Part shown: piece by piece, positions 50,866 to 60,001 of the stretch | How positions within the stretch are numbered: the first letter of the stretch is position 1 | Layout of the letters: the number at the start of each line of letters is the position of its first letter | Assembly (NCBI GenBank): GCA_002399025.1 | Contig: DHCV01000027.1 | Location: forward strand, 1 to 64,000 | Length of the DNA: 64,000 bases | From: Bacteroidales bacterium UBA4893 | GTDB lineage: Bacteria; Bacteroidota; Bacteroidia; Bacteroidales; P3 | Reading direction: 5' to 3' | Notes under the pieces: generated by a model | What the model saw: only the letters and a program-made list of their open reading frames with translations | The model's database searches: none | Told to the model about the DNA's origin: nothing | Position numbers and translations under genes: made by a program

Positions 50866-51795
50866 ATGGAAAATTATATTGCATTTGATACAATTAAATC
50901 ATTAGCATTAAAAGCTGGATTTCAAGACTGTGGAGCAATTGAGATAAAGAAATTTGATATCTCTTTCTTTAAAAATTGGATAGACAGAGGATATAATGCT
51001 GATATGCAATATTTAGAAAGATACATTGATATTAGAGAAAATCCTTCTCTCCTACTTGAAAATTCAAAATCTTTAATTAGTTTTATTGTCTCTTACAACA
51101 TTGAATTACCTGATAACAAAGATGATAATATGCTTAAATTTGCTTCTTACAGCCTCTTTAATGACTATCATAAAGCAATTAAACAAGCATTATATGAATT
51201 AATTCATTGCATTCAAGATATTTATCCTAATTTTAAAGCTATTGCATTTGTTGATTCTGCTCCAATTTTAGAAAAAGTTATTGCAAAAGAAGCAGGCTTA
51301 GGATGGATTGGCAAAAACTCTTTATTGATTAATAAAACCTTTGGGAGTAAGATATTAATAGGAGAAATAATTACTAATTTCTCTACTGATTATAATAAAG
51401 ATATTGAAATAGACTTATGCAAAGAATGTAATATATGCATTAATTCATGTCCAAACTCAGCAATCCTTAATAATAAAACCATAGATTCAAGGCTTTGCAA
51501 TTCATATCATACAATTGAAAACAAGCATAATATCCCCCCAAATATAAATCTAAACTATTATATTTTTGGTTGTGACATATGCCTTAAAGCCTGTCCTTGG
51601 AATAAAAAAGAAATAGAGATATCTAAAATATTAACTCTAAACCCTAATATGCAAATATTTGAACAGAATATAAACAAAAAAATAACTGATAAAACAGATT
51701 TTAATAAAGCCAATAAGAACTCCTCTCTCTCAAGGATAAAGTTTTCAAAATTAATTGATAATATCAATCATAATGGGAAAGAAGTACTTCTTTGA
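50866..51795 (+). CDS. queG: Epoxyqueuosine reductase
   Basis: 309 residues. The N-terminal half binds cobalamin; VDSAPILEKVIAKEAGLGWIGKNSLLI (about 131-157) is the family signature with the catalytic Asp. The C-terminal ferredoxin-type part has two [4Fe-4S] motifs, CKECNICINSCP and CDICLKACPW. It performs the last step of queuosine synthesis in tRNA. It starts 3 nt after the dnaE stop, so it is co-transcribed with it, a chance-looking but stable operon. No preQ1 riboswitch was seen. Confidence 0.95.
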   Translation: MENYIAFDTIKSLALKAGFQDCGAIEIKKFDISFFKNWIDRGYNADMQYLERYIDIRENPSLLLENSKSLISFIVSYNIELPDNKDDNMLKFASYSLFNDYHKAIKQALYELIHCIQDIYPNFKAIAFVDSAPILEKVIAKEAGLGWIGKNSLLINKTFGSKILIGEIITNFSTDYNKDIEIDLCKECNICINSCPNSAILNNKTIDSRLCNSYHTIENKHNIPPNINLNYYIFGCDICLKACPWNKKEIEISKILTLNPNMQIFEQNINKKITDKTDFNKANKNSSLSRIKFSKLIDNINHNGKEVLL

Positions 51796-51809
51796 GTTAA
51801 TTTACTTAT

Positions 51810-52409
51810 CTAAAATTGATAAACAAGCTTTAAATTAGAATAAGAAATTATATCTGAACAAAATATCAAATCAGAGAATAAAGGAAGATTATGCCTTCTC
51901 CCTTGACTTAAATCTATATTTAATGACGTTCGGAAGATGTGCCATACAAGCTCTGTACAATAAAAAGAAGTTGTGTCTTGCAAATCCATTGAAACATCAA
52001 ATAACGGACTCCTATATATTATTTCTTTCACTTTACTATAAATAAGAATTGTGTCTTCCTGTTGTAAATCTGCTCTGTAAATACCTCCTGACAATGCTTT
52101 ATCAGTTGCAAAAAACTCTTCTATCAACTCAACTTTTATCTTGTCCTTTTCATTCTTATTGCTTTCATTGGGAACTGCATGAACTACTCTCCATGCTGAA
52201 TCAAACCAAATAACAAGACCTACATGAGAATAGATACTCTTTTTATCAATGCCTTTAACAATTTCACTTTCAACACTTTTTCCCTCACGAAAGACTATGT
52301 CCCCCGTTTGAAAAACTAAATTAGAAGGAATTTGCCAGTTATTATGATCTTCTTTACATGAGAAAAATAAGAAACAAACAAAGCAAAACAAGCAAATAAC
52401 CTTCTTCAT
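51810..52409 (-). CDS. YiiX/YebB-like NlpC/P60-superfamily lipoprotein
   Basis: 199 residues from the Met at 52409, which gives a clean lipoprotein leader with Cys18 (FFSC-KED); an earlier Met at 52427 is possible. TGDIVFREG and YSHVGLVIWFDSAWRVVHA carry the His, and FYCTELVWHIF the Cys, in the order of permuted papain-like (NlpC/P60, DUF830-type) enzymes, which cut amide or ester bonds in peptidoglycan peptides or lipids. Surface-exposed in the outer membrane if the acidic residues after Cys act as export signal. Convergent with queG. Confidence 0.85.
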   Translation of the reverse strand: MKKVICLFCFVCFLFFSCKEDHNNWQIPSNLVFQTGDIVFREGKSVESEIVKGIDKKSIYSHVGLVIWFDSAWRVVHAVPNESNKNEKDKIKVELIEEFFATDKALSGGIYRADLQQEDTILIYSKVKEIIYRSPLFDVSMDLQDTTSFYCTELVWHIFRTSLNIDLSQGRRHNLPLFSDLIFCSDIISYSNLKLVYQF

Positions 52410-52439
52410 TAGTTTAATCAAAAACAATTTATTTATATA

Positions 52440-52872
52440 TTAAATTGTTTCATCAATTATTTTTCCTGACTGATAACCATTAACTTCTAAAGAACCCAAT
52501 GTTTTAGGCTCACTTCGAAGTTCTTCTCTTAGTTTTTTACCTAAACGGAAAGTTACATTAACTCGCTTTATTGTATCGGCATTTGCCTCTTCCAAAGTAT
52601 TAACGCTTCGAGCATTCAATGTTACGCTAAACTCTCCAAACTCATCCAAATCAACTCCTCTACCATCTTTAAAATACTTTCCCATTACAAAAAAAGAAAT
52701 TATCAATAGCATTCTTAATATCCCCTCTTGAAAGAGAGGACAAGTCAGTCATATCATCATAAATCTGATTAATCTTGACTTTTTTCGTCTTTTTCTTTAT
52801 TACAAGAAACTTATTTCCGGGATTAAGTCCTGTTACGATCTTTCTTAATACCCTGATATACTCTATTGCCAT
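52440..52872 (-). pseudogene. HU-HIG-family DNA-binding protein, split by a frameshift in a T7 run
   Basis: Two overlapping minus-strand frames join into one HU-like protein. The first (52669-52872) gives the N-terminal helices, MAIEYIRVLRKIVTG... SLSRGDIKNAIDNF. The second (52440 to about 52692) continues VMGKYFKDGRGVDLDEFGEF and VNVTFRLGKKLREEL, the beta-arm and end of the fold. The break is at seven T residues (52689-52695, A on the plus strand). Removing one T gives a continuous 143-residue protein of normal family length. It may be a true mutation, a phase-variable or slippage site, or a sequencing error in a homopolymer. HU-HIG proteins are nucleoid or regulatory DNA binders of Bacteroidota. 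Confidence 0.8.
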
Positions 52873-52967
52873 AATTTAAATATTTTTAATTTGTAATTAA
52901 ATATCTATCTCTTAATGTTACTAAAATTCCCTCTTTTATCCTCATAATAAGTTTTCAGTACTATTAA

Positions 52968-53037
52968 AACAAGATTATGAGGCTACTATAACAAGATTAT
53001 GAGGGCTTGAAAAGCTTGTTTTAGAAGCCTCATAATC
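52968..53037. repeat. 22-bp-spaced AACAAGATTATGAGG pair and hairpin
   Basis: AACAAGATTATGAGG starts at 52968 and 52990, 22 bp apart. The second copy pairs with CCTCATAATC (GATTATGAGG at 52995-53004 with 53028-53037, stem extended by CTT/AAG across a one-base bulge). An additional inverted word CCTCATAAT lies at about 52940. The hairpin lies just after the stop of the DUF4878-like gene and may be its terminator. Confidence 0.75.
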
Positions 53038-53047
53038 CTTTATTAGT

Positions 53048-53428
53048 TTAATCTTTAATTTTCCAAACTCCTTCAATCAGTTCAAGTTTGATCTTGTCTT
53101 CTTTGTTCTCAGTCTTATCTGACATTGTGGAGGTAAAAGAATACTTGACCTTAACAGTTGCTGTTTTACCATCTTCTACAATCTCTTCTGAAAGGATTTC
53201 ATAGTCTTTCAAATCAAATTTAAAGCCCTCATACTTTGCAACTTCTTTTTTAATTTCCTCATCAGACATAGTAGTAAGAGACAAAGCCTTTTCTACTTTT
53301 CCACTTTTAAGAAAAGAATAATATTCATTTACAGTATTTTTTGGAGTTGATATTTTTCCTCCTTTACAGCCAATGATTAGGGCTGACACAATTAATATGA
53401 GTGATAACGCTCCTATAATTTTTTTCAT
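53048..53428 (-). CDS. DUF4878-like lipoprotein
   Basis: 126 residues with a lipoprotein leader ending at Cys21 (IIGC). The mature part, TPKNTVNEYYSFLKSGKVEKALSLTT... EEIVEDGKTATVKVKYSF, has the cone-shaped NTF2-like layout of DUF4878 (and related DUF) lipoproteins, which are common in Bacteroidota and without known function. It is followed by a hairpin at about 52995-53037. Confidence 0.8.
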   Translation of the reverse strand: MKKIIGALSLILIVSALIIGCKGGKISTPKNTVNEYYSFLKSGKVEKALSLTTMSDEEIKKEVAKYEGFKFDLKDYEILSEEIVEDGKTATVKVKYSFTSTMSDKTENKEDKIKLELIEGVWKIKD

Positions 53429-53476
53429 AAATCTTGTTTATTAAATTATTAAAATACATTTTTTCCATTTCACTGT

Positions 53477-54058
53477 CTATTCCCATGCAATTGGAATATT
53501 TCGAAATTCCATATTAGCATTATCGTTGCCGCTGGCACCTTTGTCATTTCCCACATTTAACCACCACGCAATAGAAACCAATTCAAATGCTTCAAGAGTT
53601 GCCGGAACACTTTTAAAAGTAACTTCATACCTTACAGCAATCCCATTTGGGCACCCCTTATCTACAGATGTATAAGCAGACTTGTTATTAAAAGAGTTGC
53701 CTGATTTGTCATAAGCCTTATCCATTCCTCTCCCTCCAACTCTGAAATCGGCTTTTAGTCTCTTTGATTTGGCTGTGAATGCAATCATTACAGTTTCCGA
53801 TGCTCTATCTCCAACGCATTCTACAAACTCAACATCAAGGTTTCTTTTGATCAAAGCAGGTATTACCGCAAATGGTTCATCGGTCATATTGATGCCAGTT
53901 GTCTGCTCTCCAACTTTTTTAACAAAGGAACCGAACTTTGATTTCTTTTTTTCTTTTTTCTCTGCTTTTCCCTCTTTTTGTTCCTGAGCCTTTAATGACA
54001 TTGGACAAACAGCTAATAATACTGCAGCTAAAAACAGTATTGTAATTTTTTTGTTCAT
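53477..54058 (-). CDS. Secreted hypothetical protein
   Basis: 193 residues with a signal peptide (1-24, cleavage after KAQ), then a strongly basic Lys/Glu-rich stretch (about 26-45) followed by a beta-rich domain (DVEFVECVGDRASETVMIAFTAKSKR near 75-100) containing an immunoglobulin-like pattern. No named family. Its -7 element TAAATTTG is at 54099. The two neighbouring small secreted proteins may share regulation but have separate transcription signals. Confidence 0.72.
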   Translation of the reverse strand: MNKKITILFLAAVLLAVCPMSLKAQEQKEGKAEKKEKKKSKFGSFVKKVGEQTTGINMTDEPFAVIPALIKRNLDVEFVECVGDRASETVMIAFTAKSKRLKADFRVGGRGMDKAYDKSGNSFNNKSAYTSVDKGCPNGIAVRYEVTFKSVPATLEAFELVSIAWWLNVGNDKGASGNDNANMEFRNIPIAWE

Positions 54059-54098
54059 AAGTTTTTAATTTTTAGTAATTGATTTTGAATAATGGAAG

Positions 54099-54106
54099 CA
54101 AATTTA
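54099..54106 (-). promoter_or_regulatory. -7 promoter element TAAATTTG
   Basis: Matches TAnnTTTG on the minus strand, 40 nt upstream of the start at 54058. Confidence 0.45.
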
Positions 54107-54335
54107 ATTGAAGTCTATTTCTCAATACTTGCTTTAAATAAAATTTAACTGTCATTCTGTAAAAAAATATTTAACTATTTGAAAAGATGGAAAATGCATG
54201 AGAGAAAACTAATTTAAAAATCTGAAAAAGATTTATTTTACATCGTTAAATCTATAAAAAATAGTTTTAATAGTAAGTATTCTGATTTTTTTCTCGTACT
54301 TTGCATAGCAAAAAAGAAGAAAATAAATAAGAATA

Positions 54336-55379
54336 ATGACAGATTTAAATATTTTATTATCATTTTTATATTTTACCTCAGGTATAAACTTTGCAGCTCT
54401 CTTTACTTGCTCAATAATACTTTACAAAAAAAGGAAGTATAGCTTCCAGAAATTTTTTGCTCTTACATTTTTTTATTGGGGCATTTCGTTTTGTAATATA
54501 TTTTTCTATGATTACAAAGAATTTCACAACATAAACTGCTTTTCAAACACCTTAATCCTTACTCTTGATTTTTGGATTGTAGGCTTTATGATAATATCTT
54601 TACTTCATCTTCTACATTATAAATCTAGTTCTCTAAAACATACATATATTGTTTCTTTTCCATTTTTTCTTTTTACAATTAGCTTTTATATTACAAAATC
54701 GGAATATATACTATATATTTTGCAGTACTTTACAAGTATTTTATGTTTTGTGATGTATATATATATTGAAATTCAAGTTAGAAAATATGGGCGAAAAATA
54801 AAAGCTTACCACTCTAATCTGGAGAAGATACACCTACAATGGACAGTTAATATTCTTCGCATTTGCCTTCTTATAGTAATTCTATGGCTTATTTTAAGTT
54901 TCAATTTTACGCCTATTATAGACCTTATATACAATCTCTTGATGCTACCATCAATTCTTTATATAAGCAAAAGAATCTACAATCAGGAACTTTCAAAAGA
55001 GTTAGACTTAATTGAGAAAGAAGAAATTAATTATAACTTCCATTTTGATATTTCAGAAATAATACGAGAAAAGCAATACTATTTAACTGAAGATTTGAAT
55101 CTTGATGTACTTGCAAGTCACATAGGCACCAATCGTACCTACCTATCTCGCTTTATAAACAATGAGTTAAAAACCAATTTTTACGATTATATAAATAATT
55201 TTCGAATTGAGCATGCTGAGAATTTACTAAAAGATCCCAATTGTAAATTAAACTTAGAATCAATAGCATATGAGTCTGGATTTCGTTCTTACAGTACTTT
55301 TAATCGTTTTTTCAAGAAGAAATATAACACAACACCAGGGGATTTTAGAACTAAACATTTAAATGGAAATTTTTTATAA
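54336..55379 (+). CDS. Membrane-bound AraC-family transcription regulator
   Basis: 347 residues. The N-terminal half (about 5-215) has six to seven hydrophobic helices; the C-terminal part (about 240-345) is an AraC DNA-binding domain with two helix-turn-helix units: LNLDVLASHIGTNRTYLSRFIN and LNLESIAYESGFRSYSTFNRFFKKKYNTTPGDFR. Such fusions sense a signal at the membrane and act on nearby promoters directly. It is divergent from the secreted-protein gene at 53477-54058, a possible target (inference). Confidence 0.9.
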   Translation: MTDLNILLSFLYFTSGINFAALFTCSIILYKKRKYSFQKFFALTFFYWGISFCNIFFYDYKEFHNINCFSNTLILTLDFWIVGFMIISLLHLLHYKSSSLKHTYIVSFPFFLFTISFYITKSEYILYILQYFTSILCFVMYIYIEIQVRKYGRKIKAYHSNLEKIHLQWTVNILRICLLIVILWLILSFNFTPIIDLIYNLLMLPSILYISKRIYNQELSKELDLIEKEEINYNFHFDISEIIREKQYYLTEDLNLDVLASHIGTNRTYLSRFINNELKTNFYDYINNFRIEHAENLLKDPNCKLNLESIAYESGFRSYSTFNRFFKKKYNTTPGDFRTKHLNGNFL

Positions 55380-55401
55380 TTTCTCAATCAATTTATTTCT
55401 T

Positions 55402-57171
55402 TTAGAAACTAATCAAATAAGGTATTCTTGCTTGAACCCCTTTCATATCAGATATGCTTTTTAGCTCCAAGAAGAATGAATAAGGCTTACCCAACTCTTT
55501 TGTAAATAGTTTCAACTCCACTTCTTGACCCATAGCACTGAAAATTTGCTCAGCAATATCCTTAGTCTTTGGTAGTGTAACAACTCCATAGTCTTGTATC
55601 TTAGCCTCTTTAGCAGCTATTTCAATAGATTTGTATAAACCTCCGAACTCATCAACCAAGCCCAAATTCTTAGCATCCATTCCAACCCATACCCTACCTT
55701 TTGCAATGCTATCGATATATTGGAATGATTTATTTCTTCCTGTTGCCACTCTATCCACAAAGTTATTATAAAATACGTCTATACTCTTTTGCATAATTGC
55801 TCTTGTATCGGTTGACATTGGTGCTACACCTGAAATAAAAACAGAATTTTTGTGGGTTTGAACCGTATCGAAACCTATTCCAATCTTATTTTTTAAGGCT
55901 TTTCCAAAATTAGGAATAACTCCAAACACTCCAATTGAACCGGTTATTGTTATTGGATTAGCAACTATCTTCTGAGCTCCACAAGCCATTTCATATCCTG
56001 CTGATGCAGCCACATCTCCCATAGAAACTATAACAGGTTTTATCTTATTGGCTTTAATTACCTCATTAGTCATTTGTTCTGAAGCAATTGCATCTCCGCC
56101 TCCTGAGTTAATTCTAAGCACAATTGCCTTAATCCTACTATTCTCTACTGCCCTTCTTAATTCTCTAACTATTGTCTCGCTTCCAATTGACAAATCTCCA
56201 CTCTTTCCTTGTCCAACATCACCATAAGCATAAATAACAGCAATTTGATCCTTTCCTTTAGGCATAATATCAACAATTGAACTCCTATACTTTCTATATT
56301 GAACCCAATTAACTTTCTTCAATTTCAAATCTTTCTTGATTTTTTCTTGAATATCTGTTCTAAATGTGAGATTATCAACATATTTATTCTTTAATGCATC
56401 TTCTGCCATAAAAGTTTCTAAATTTGATACATTTTTATTTAATGTTGAAATATCTATTTTTCTAGATTCTGAAATATTATTTGATATATAACCCCAAATT
56501 GAAGAAATATAAGCTTTGATTTGAGTTCTACTTGCCTCACTCATTTTGTTATTAACAAACATTTCGCCAGCGCTCTTAAAGTCATTATTTGCTGGACGAA
56601 GAAGTTCAACATCAATATCAAATTTGTTTAAAAGATCCTTAACGAACATCACCTGACCACCAAGACCAGTAAGCTGTACGTGACCAACTGGATTAAGCGC
56701 AATCTCATCGGCAACTGTTGCTAAGTAATATGCGTTCTGAGTGTAGCTATCGCTAAATGCATATATCTTTTTCTTTGACTCCTTAAAGCCTACTAAGGCA
56801 TCTCTCATTTCTTGAACAGTTGCCCAACCATTTGCTTGAATTAGTGATAAATCCAGCATAATGGCTTTAATCTTCGGATCTGCTTTTGCTTTATTGACAA
56901 CTGCAATAAATTCAGTAAGTCCAATAGATGAACTAATATCAATATCATCCTTATCTGCCATTAATAATGAAGAAAAATCAGATACTTCCCTATCATAAAT
57001 AGGTTTGTCCAATTTAATTACCAATACAGAGTTATCATTGATTGTTGGAACGCTCTTGGTAGAAGACGCAATGATTGAAGTTCCAATAACAAAAAGAAGT
57101 ACAATTATTAGTATGGTTGATAAAAACACTCCCAAGCAGGAAGCAAACATGAATTTGAAAAATTGTTTCAT
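55402..57171 (-). CDS. sppA: Signal peptide peptidase SppA, 67K type
   Basis: 589 residues: one N-terminal membrane helix (about 12-36) and two tandem S49 protease domains. The general base is Lys199 (DFKSAGE) in the first domain and the nucleophile Ser390 (VAASAGYEMACGA) in the second, the same split arrangement as in the long E. coli form. It degrades leftover signal peptides in the membrane. It lies 14 nt downstream of the NusG-like gene, so it is likely in one transcript with it. The tail ends in a positively charged stretch. Confidence 0.95.
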   Translation of the reverse strand: MKQFFKFMFASCLGVFLSTILIIVLLFVIGTSIIASSTKSVPTINDNSVLVIKLDKPIYDREVSDFSSLLMADKDDIDISSSIGLTEFIAVVNKAKADPKIKAIMLDLSLIQANGWATVQEMRDALVGFKESKKKIYAFSDSYTQNAYYLATVADEIALNPVGHVQLTGLGGQVMFVKDLLNKFDIDVELLRPANNDFKSAGEMFVNNKMSEASRTQIKAYISSIWGYISNNISESRKIDISTLNKNVSNLETFMAEDALKNKYVDNLTFRTDIQEKIKKDLKLKKVNWVQYRKYRSSIVDIMPKGKDQIAVIYAYGDVGQGKSGDLSIGSETIVRELRRAVENSRIKAIVLRINSGGGDAIASEQMTNEVIKANKIKPVIVSMGDVAASAGYEMACGAQKIVANPITITGSIGVFGVIPNFGKALKNKIGIGFDTVQTHKNSVFISGVAPMSTDTRAIMQKSIDVFYNNFVDRVATGRNKSFQYIDSIAKGRVWVGMDAKNLGLVDEFGGLYKSIEIAAKEAKIQDYGVVTLPKTKDIAEQIFSAMGQEVELKLFTKELGKPYSFFLELKSISDMKGVQARIPYLISF

Positions 57172-57185
57172 AATGATTATTTGTT

Positions 57186-57713
57186 TTAATTGTTTTGTTT
57201 ATTATTATCGTTTACTTTTTCAACTAATTGAAGTAATGATTTGTCTAAAGTAATTGTTAGATCAATACCTAAGGAATCAATGCTAACAGTAAAATTATTC
57301 TTAGCCTTTTTATGTTTAACCCTACCTACTAATCCTGCAAATCCCCCATCAATAATCCTTACCATATCGCCAAGTTTCGGAGTAGTTTGAGACTGTATGT
57401 CAATCTCAATCTCCTTTTCTAACAAAAGCTTTATTGAATTAATTTGATATTCAGGAATAGGACAAGCCTTACCATTGAACCAAACAAACTTTACACATCC
57501 ATTAATTTTCACTATTTCCCAAATATCTTTCTCTTCAATATTTGTAAATATATAAGAAGGTATCAATGGTGTTTCAACTAACTTTTTCCTATCCTTCCAT
57601 TGCCTTAGCACTTTTCTTAAAGGTAAATAGACCTCATATCCTCTTTTCAACAACTCTTTCTCGACAATCTTTTCCTTTCTTGGTTGAACATAAAGAGCAA
57701 ACCAATTCTTCAT
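57186..57713 (-). CDS. NusG-like transcription antiterminator, UpxY type
   Basis: 175 residues: an N-terminal NGN domain (NWFALYVQPRKEKIVEKELLKRGYEVYLPL, about 3-32; PLIPSYIFTNI near 49-59) and a C-terminal KOW domain (LGDMVRIIDGGFAGLVGRVKH, about 121-141). NusG paralogues of the UpxY type bind elongating polymerase and let it read through long operons, classically capsule loci in Bacteroides. No polysaccharide locus lies here; the downstream gene is sppA. It could act on distant operons or only on its own transcript. Confidence 0.85.
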   Translation of the reverse strand: MKNWFALYVQPRKEKIVEKELLKRGYEVYLPLRKVLRQWKDRKKLVETPLIPSYIFTNIEEKDIWEIVKINGCVKFVWFNGKACPIPEYQINSIKLLLEKEIEIDIQSQTTPKLGDMVRIIDGGFAGLVGRVKHKKAKNNFTVSIDSLGIDLTITLDKSLLQLVEKVNDNNKQNN

Positions 57714-57791
57714 ATAATTATTTTTACGCTATTCACATCATTAGTTTCACATGAAACTCATAATGTAAGTAACTATGACTAAATAGAATTA

Positions 57792-59783
57792 TTAAAAAAT
57801 ACTATCAATTAAATTCTCATCAGCAATATTAGGAAGAGTAACCTTTAATCTTGGTTCAACCTCCATAGCTCTCTTTATTGAAAAGATAGCACCTTCATTT
57901 CTTGCCCAACTTCTTCTTGAAATTCCATTATTAACATCCCAGAAAAGCATATTTCTCAGTCTTCTTTCAGCATCATCAGAACCGTCAATAACCATTCCAA
58001 AGCCTCCATTTATAACTTCTCCCCATCCTACTCCACCTCCATTGTGCAAGGAAACCCATGTTGCTCCACGGAAACTATCTCCAATACAGTTTTGAACAGC
58101 CATGTCAGCAGTAAAAGAAGAACCATCATAAATATTGGAAGTTTCTCTATAAGGACTATCGGTTCCTGAAACATCGTGATGATCTCTTCCCAAAACAATA
58201 GGAGCTGATATTCTTCCATCCTTTATTGCTTTATTGAATTCTGCAGCTATTTTTGTTCTTCCTTCACTATCGGCATAGAGTATGCGTGCCTGAGAACCAA
58301 CTACCAAATTATTTTCCTTAGCACCTTTAATCCATTGAATATTATCCCTCATTTGTTGCTGAATTTCAGCAGGAGATTCTTTTGCAATTTCCTCTAAAAC
58401 CTCCATAGCAATATGATCACTAACATCTAAATCTTCACTTTTCCCAGAAGTACAAACCCAACGGAATGGACCAAAGCCATAATCAAAACACATAGGTCCC
58501 ATAATATCCTGTACATAGGAAGGATAACGAAAAGAACCATCTTGATTCATCACATCAGCCTTTGCTCGAGAGGCTTCCAATAGAAAAGCATTTCCATAAT
58601 CAAAGAAATACATCCCCTTTGCAGTTAATTTATTAATTGCGGCAACATGACGTCTCAAACTCTCTTGCACCTTTATCTTAAACTCTTCTGGTTTGTCTGC
58701 CATCATTATGTTTGACTCTTCAAAACTAACTCCTACGGGATAATAGCCACCTGCCCAAGGATTATGAAGCGACGTTTGGTCGGAACCCAAATCTACTTTA
58801 ATATCATTTTCTGCAGCAGACTCCCATAAATCAACCACATTACCCTGGTAAGCAAAAGATACTACTTCTTTATTTTTTCTTGCTACACTTACTCTTACCC
58901 AAAGTTCTTCTAAATTATCATAAACCTCATCAACCCATTTTTGATTATGACGAGTGTGAGTAGCCTTTGGATTAATTTCTGCTGTTATTGAAACGCATCC
59001 TGCAATATTTCCAGCCTTAGGTTGAGCACCACTCATTCCACCTAAGCCAGCAGTAATAAATAACTTACCTCCAAGCCCATCATTATCAATCTTTCTTCCT
59101 GCATTCAAGACAGTTATGGTGGTTCCATGCACGATTCCCTGAGGTCCAATATACATATAACTTCCAGCAGTCATCTGTCCATATTGAGAAACACCTAAAG
59201 CATTAAATTTTTCCCAATCATCTGGCTTTGAATAGTTAGGGATTACCATTCCATTTGTAACAACAACTCTTGGAGCGTCCTTATGGCTTGGGTATAAGCC
59301 CATTGGGTGTCCAGAGTACATAACAAGAGTTTGCTCTTCAGTCATTTCAGCTAAGTATTTCATAGTTAGACGATATTGAGCCCAATTTTGGAATACAGCC
59401 CCATTTCCTCCATAAGTTATTAATTCGTGAGGGTGTTGAGCAACAGCATAATCAAGATTGTTCTGAATCATTAACATAATGGCTGCAGCTTGTTTTGTCT
59501 TTGCTGGATACTCCTCAATATCTCTTGCATACATCTTGTAGTCAGGACGATACCTATACATATAAATTCTTCCATAGGTATCCAATTCTTCCTTAAATTC
59601 CTTAGCCAATTCCTTATGAAACTTGGAATCAAAATATCTTAATGCATTCTTTAATGCTAATTTCTTCTCCTCTTTTGTAAGTATATCTTTTCTTTTAGGT
59701 GCGTGATTTACAGTGAAATCATATTCTTTTTTAGCTGGAAGATAATCAGGAATACCCTCCAAAATAGCTTGCTTGAATTCCAT
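57792..59783 (-). CDS. hutU: Urocanate hydratase
   Basis: 663 residues. Motifs include GQMTAGSYMYIGPQGIVHGT (about 206-225, part of the NAD-binding region), FITAGLGGMSGAQPKA, and SVGASG-free central domain as expected, with GRDHHDVSGTDSPYRET near the C-terminal third holding active-site residues and VSLHNGGGVGWGEV. It converts urocanate to 4-imidazolone-5-propionate in histidine breakdown, using tightly bound NAD. The protein is longer than the usual 550-570 residues, as in the larger form of the family. No hutH, hutI or hutG is nearby. Its -7 element is at 59847. Confidence 0.95.
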   Translation of the reverse strand: MEFKQAILEGIPDYLPAKKEYDFTVNHAPKRKDILTKEEKKLALKNALRYFDSKFHKELAKEFKEELDTYGRIYMYRYRPDYKMYARDIEEYPAKTKQAAAIMLMIQNNLDYAVAQHPHELITYGGNGAVFQNWAQYRLTMKYLAEMTEEQTLVMYSGHPMGLYPSHKDAPRVVVTNGMVIPNYSKPDDWEKFNALGVSQYGQMTAGSYMYIGPQGIVHGTTITVLNAGRKIDNDGLGGKLFITAGLGGMSGAQPKAGNIAGCVSITAEINPKATHTRHNQKWVDEVYDNLEELWVRVSVARKNKEVVSFAYQGNVVDLWESAAENDIKVDLGSDQTSLHNPWAGGYYPVGVSFEESNIMMADKPEEFKIKVQESLRRHVAAINKLTAKGMYFFDYGNAFLLEASRAKADVMNQDGSFRYPSYVQDIMGPMCFDYGFGPFRWVCTSGKSEDLDVSDHIAMEVLEEIAKESPAEIQQQMRDNIQWIKGAKENNLVVGSQARILYADSEGRTKIAAEFNKAIKDGRISAPIVLGRDHHDVSGTDSPYRETSNIYDGSSFTADMAVQNCIGDSFRGATWVSLHNGGGVGWGEVINGGFGMVIDGSDDAERRLRNMLFWDVNNGISRRSWARNEGAIFSIKRAMEVEPRLKVTLPNIADENLIDSIF

Positions 59784-59846
59784 TTTATTTATATTTTATA
59801 TTAATCTAAACCCTCATTCTAAGTAAAAATCTCTAATAATTAATCT

Positions 59847-59854
59847 ACAAAAGT
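59847..59854 (-). promoter_or_regulatory. -7 promoter element TACTTTTG (hutU)
   Basis: Matches TAnnTTTG on the minus strand, 63 nt upstream of the hutU start at 59783. Confidence 0.5.
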
Positions 59855-60001
59855 ACATAATTTATCCCATTTGCACAAAGTTTATTCATGCTTCATAGAA
59901 AGAAAGTTTGGAAGAAACTCCTATTTTTTTTTAACTTAAGCTTATTTTCAAAAAGTCATGTAAATATTTCTTTAAACTTAGATTAGTCTAAAAGGGAAAA
60001 T

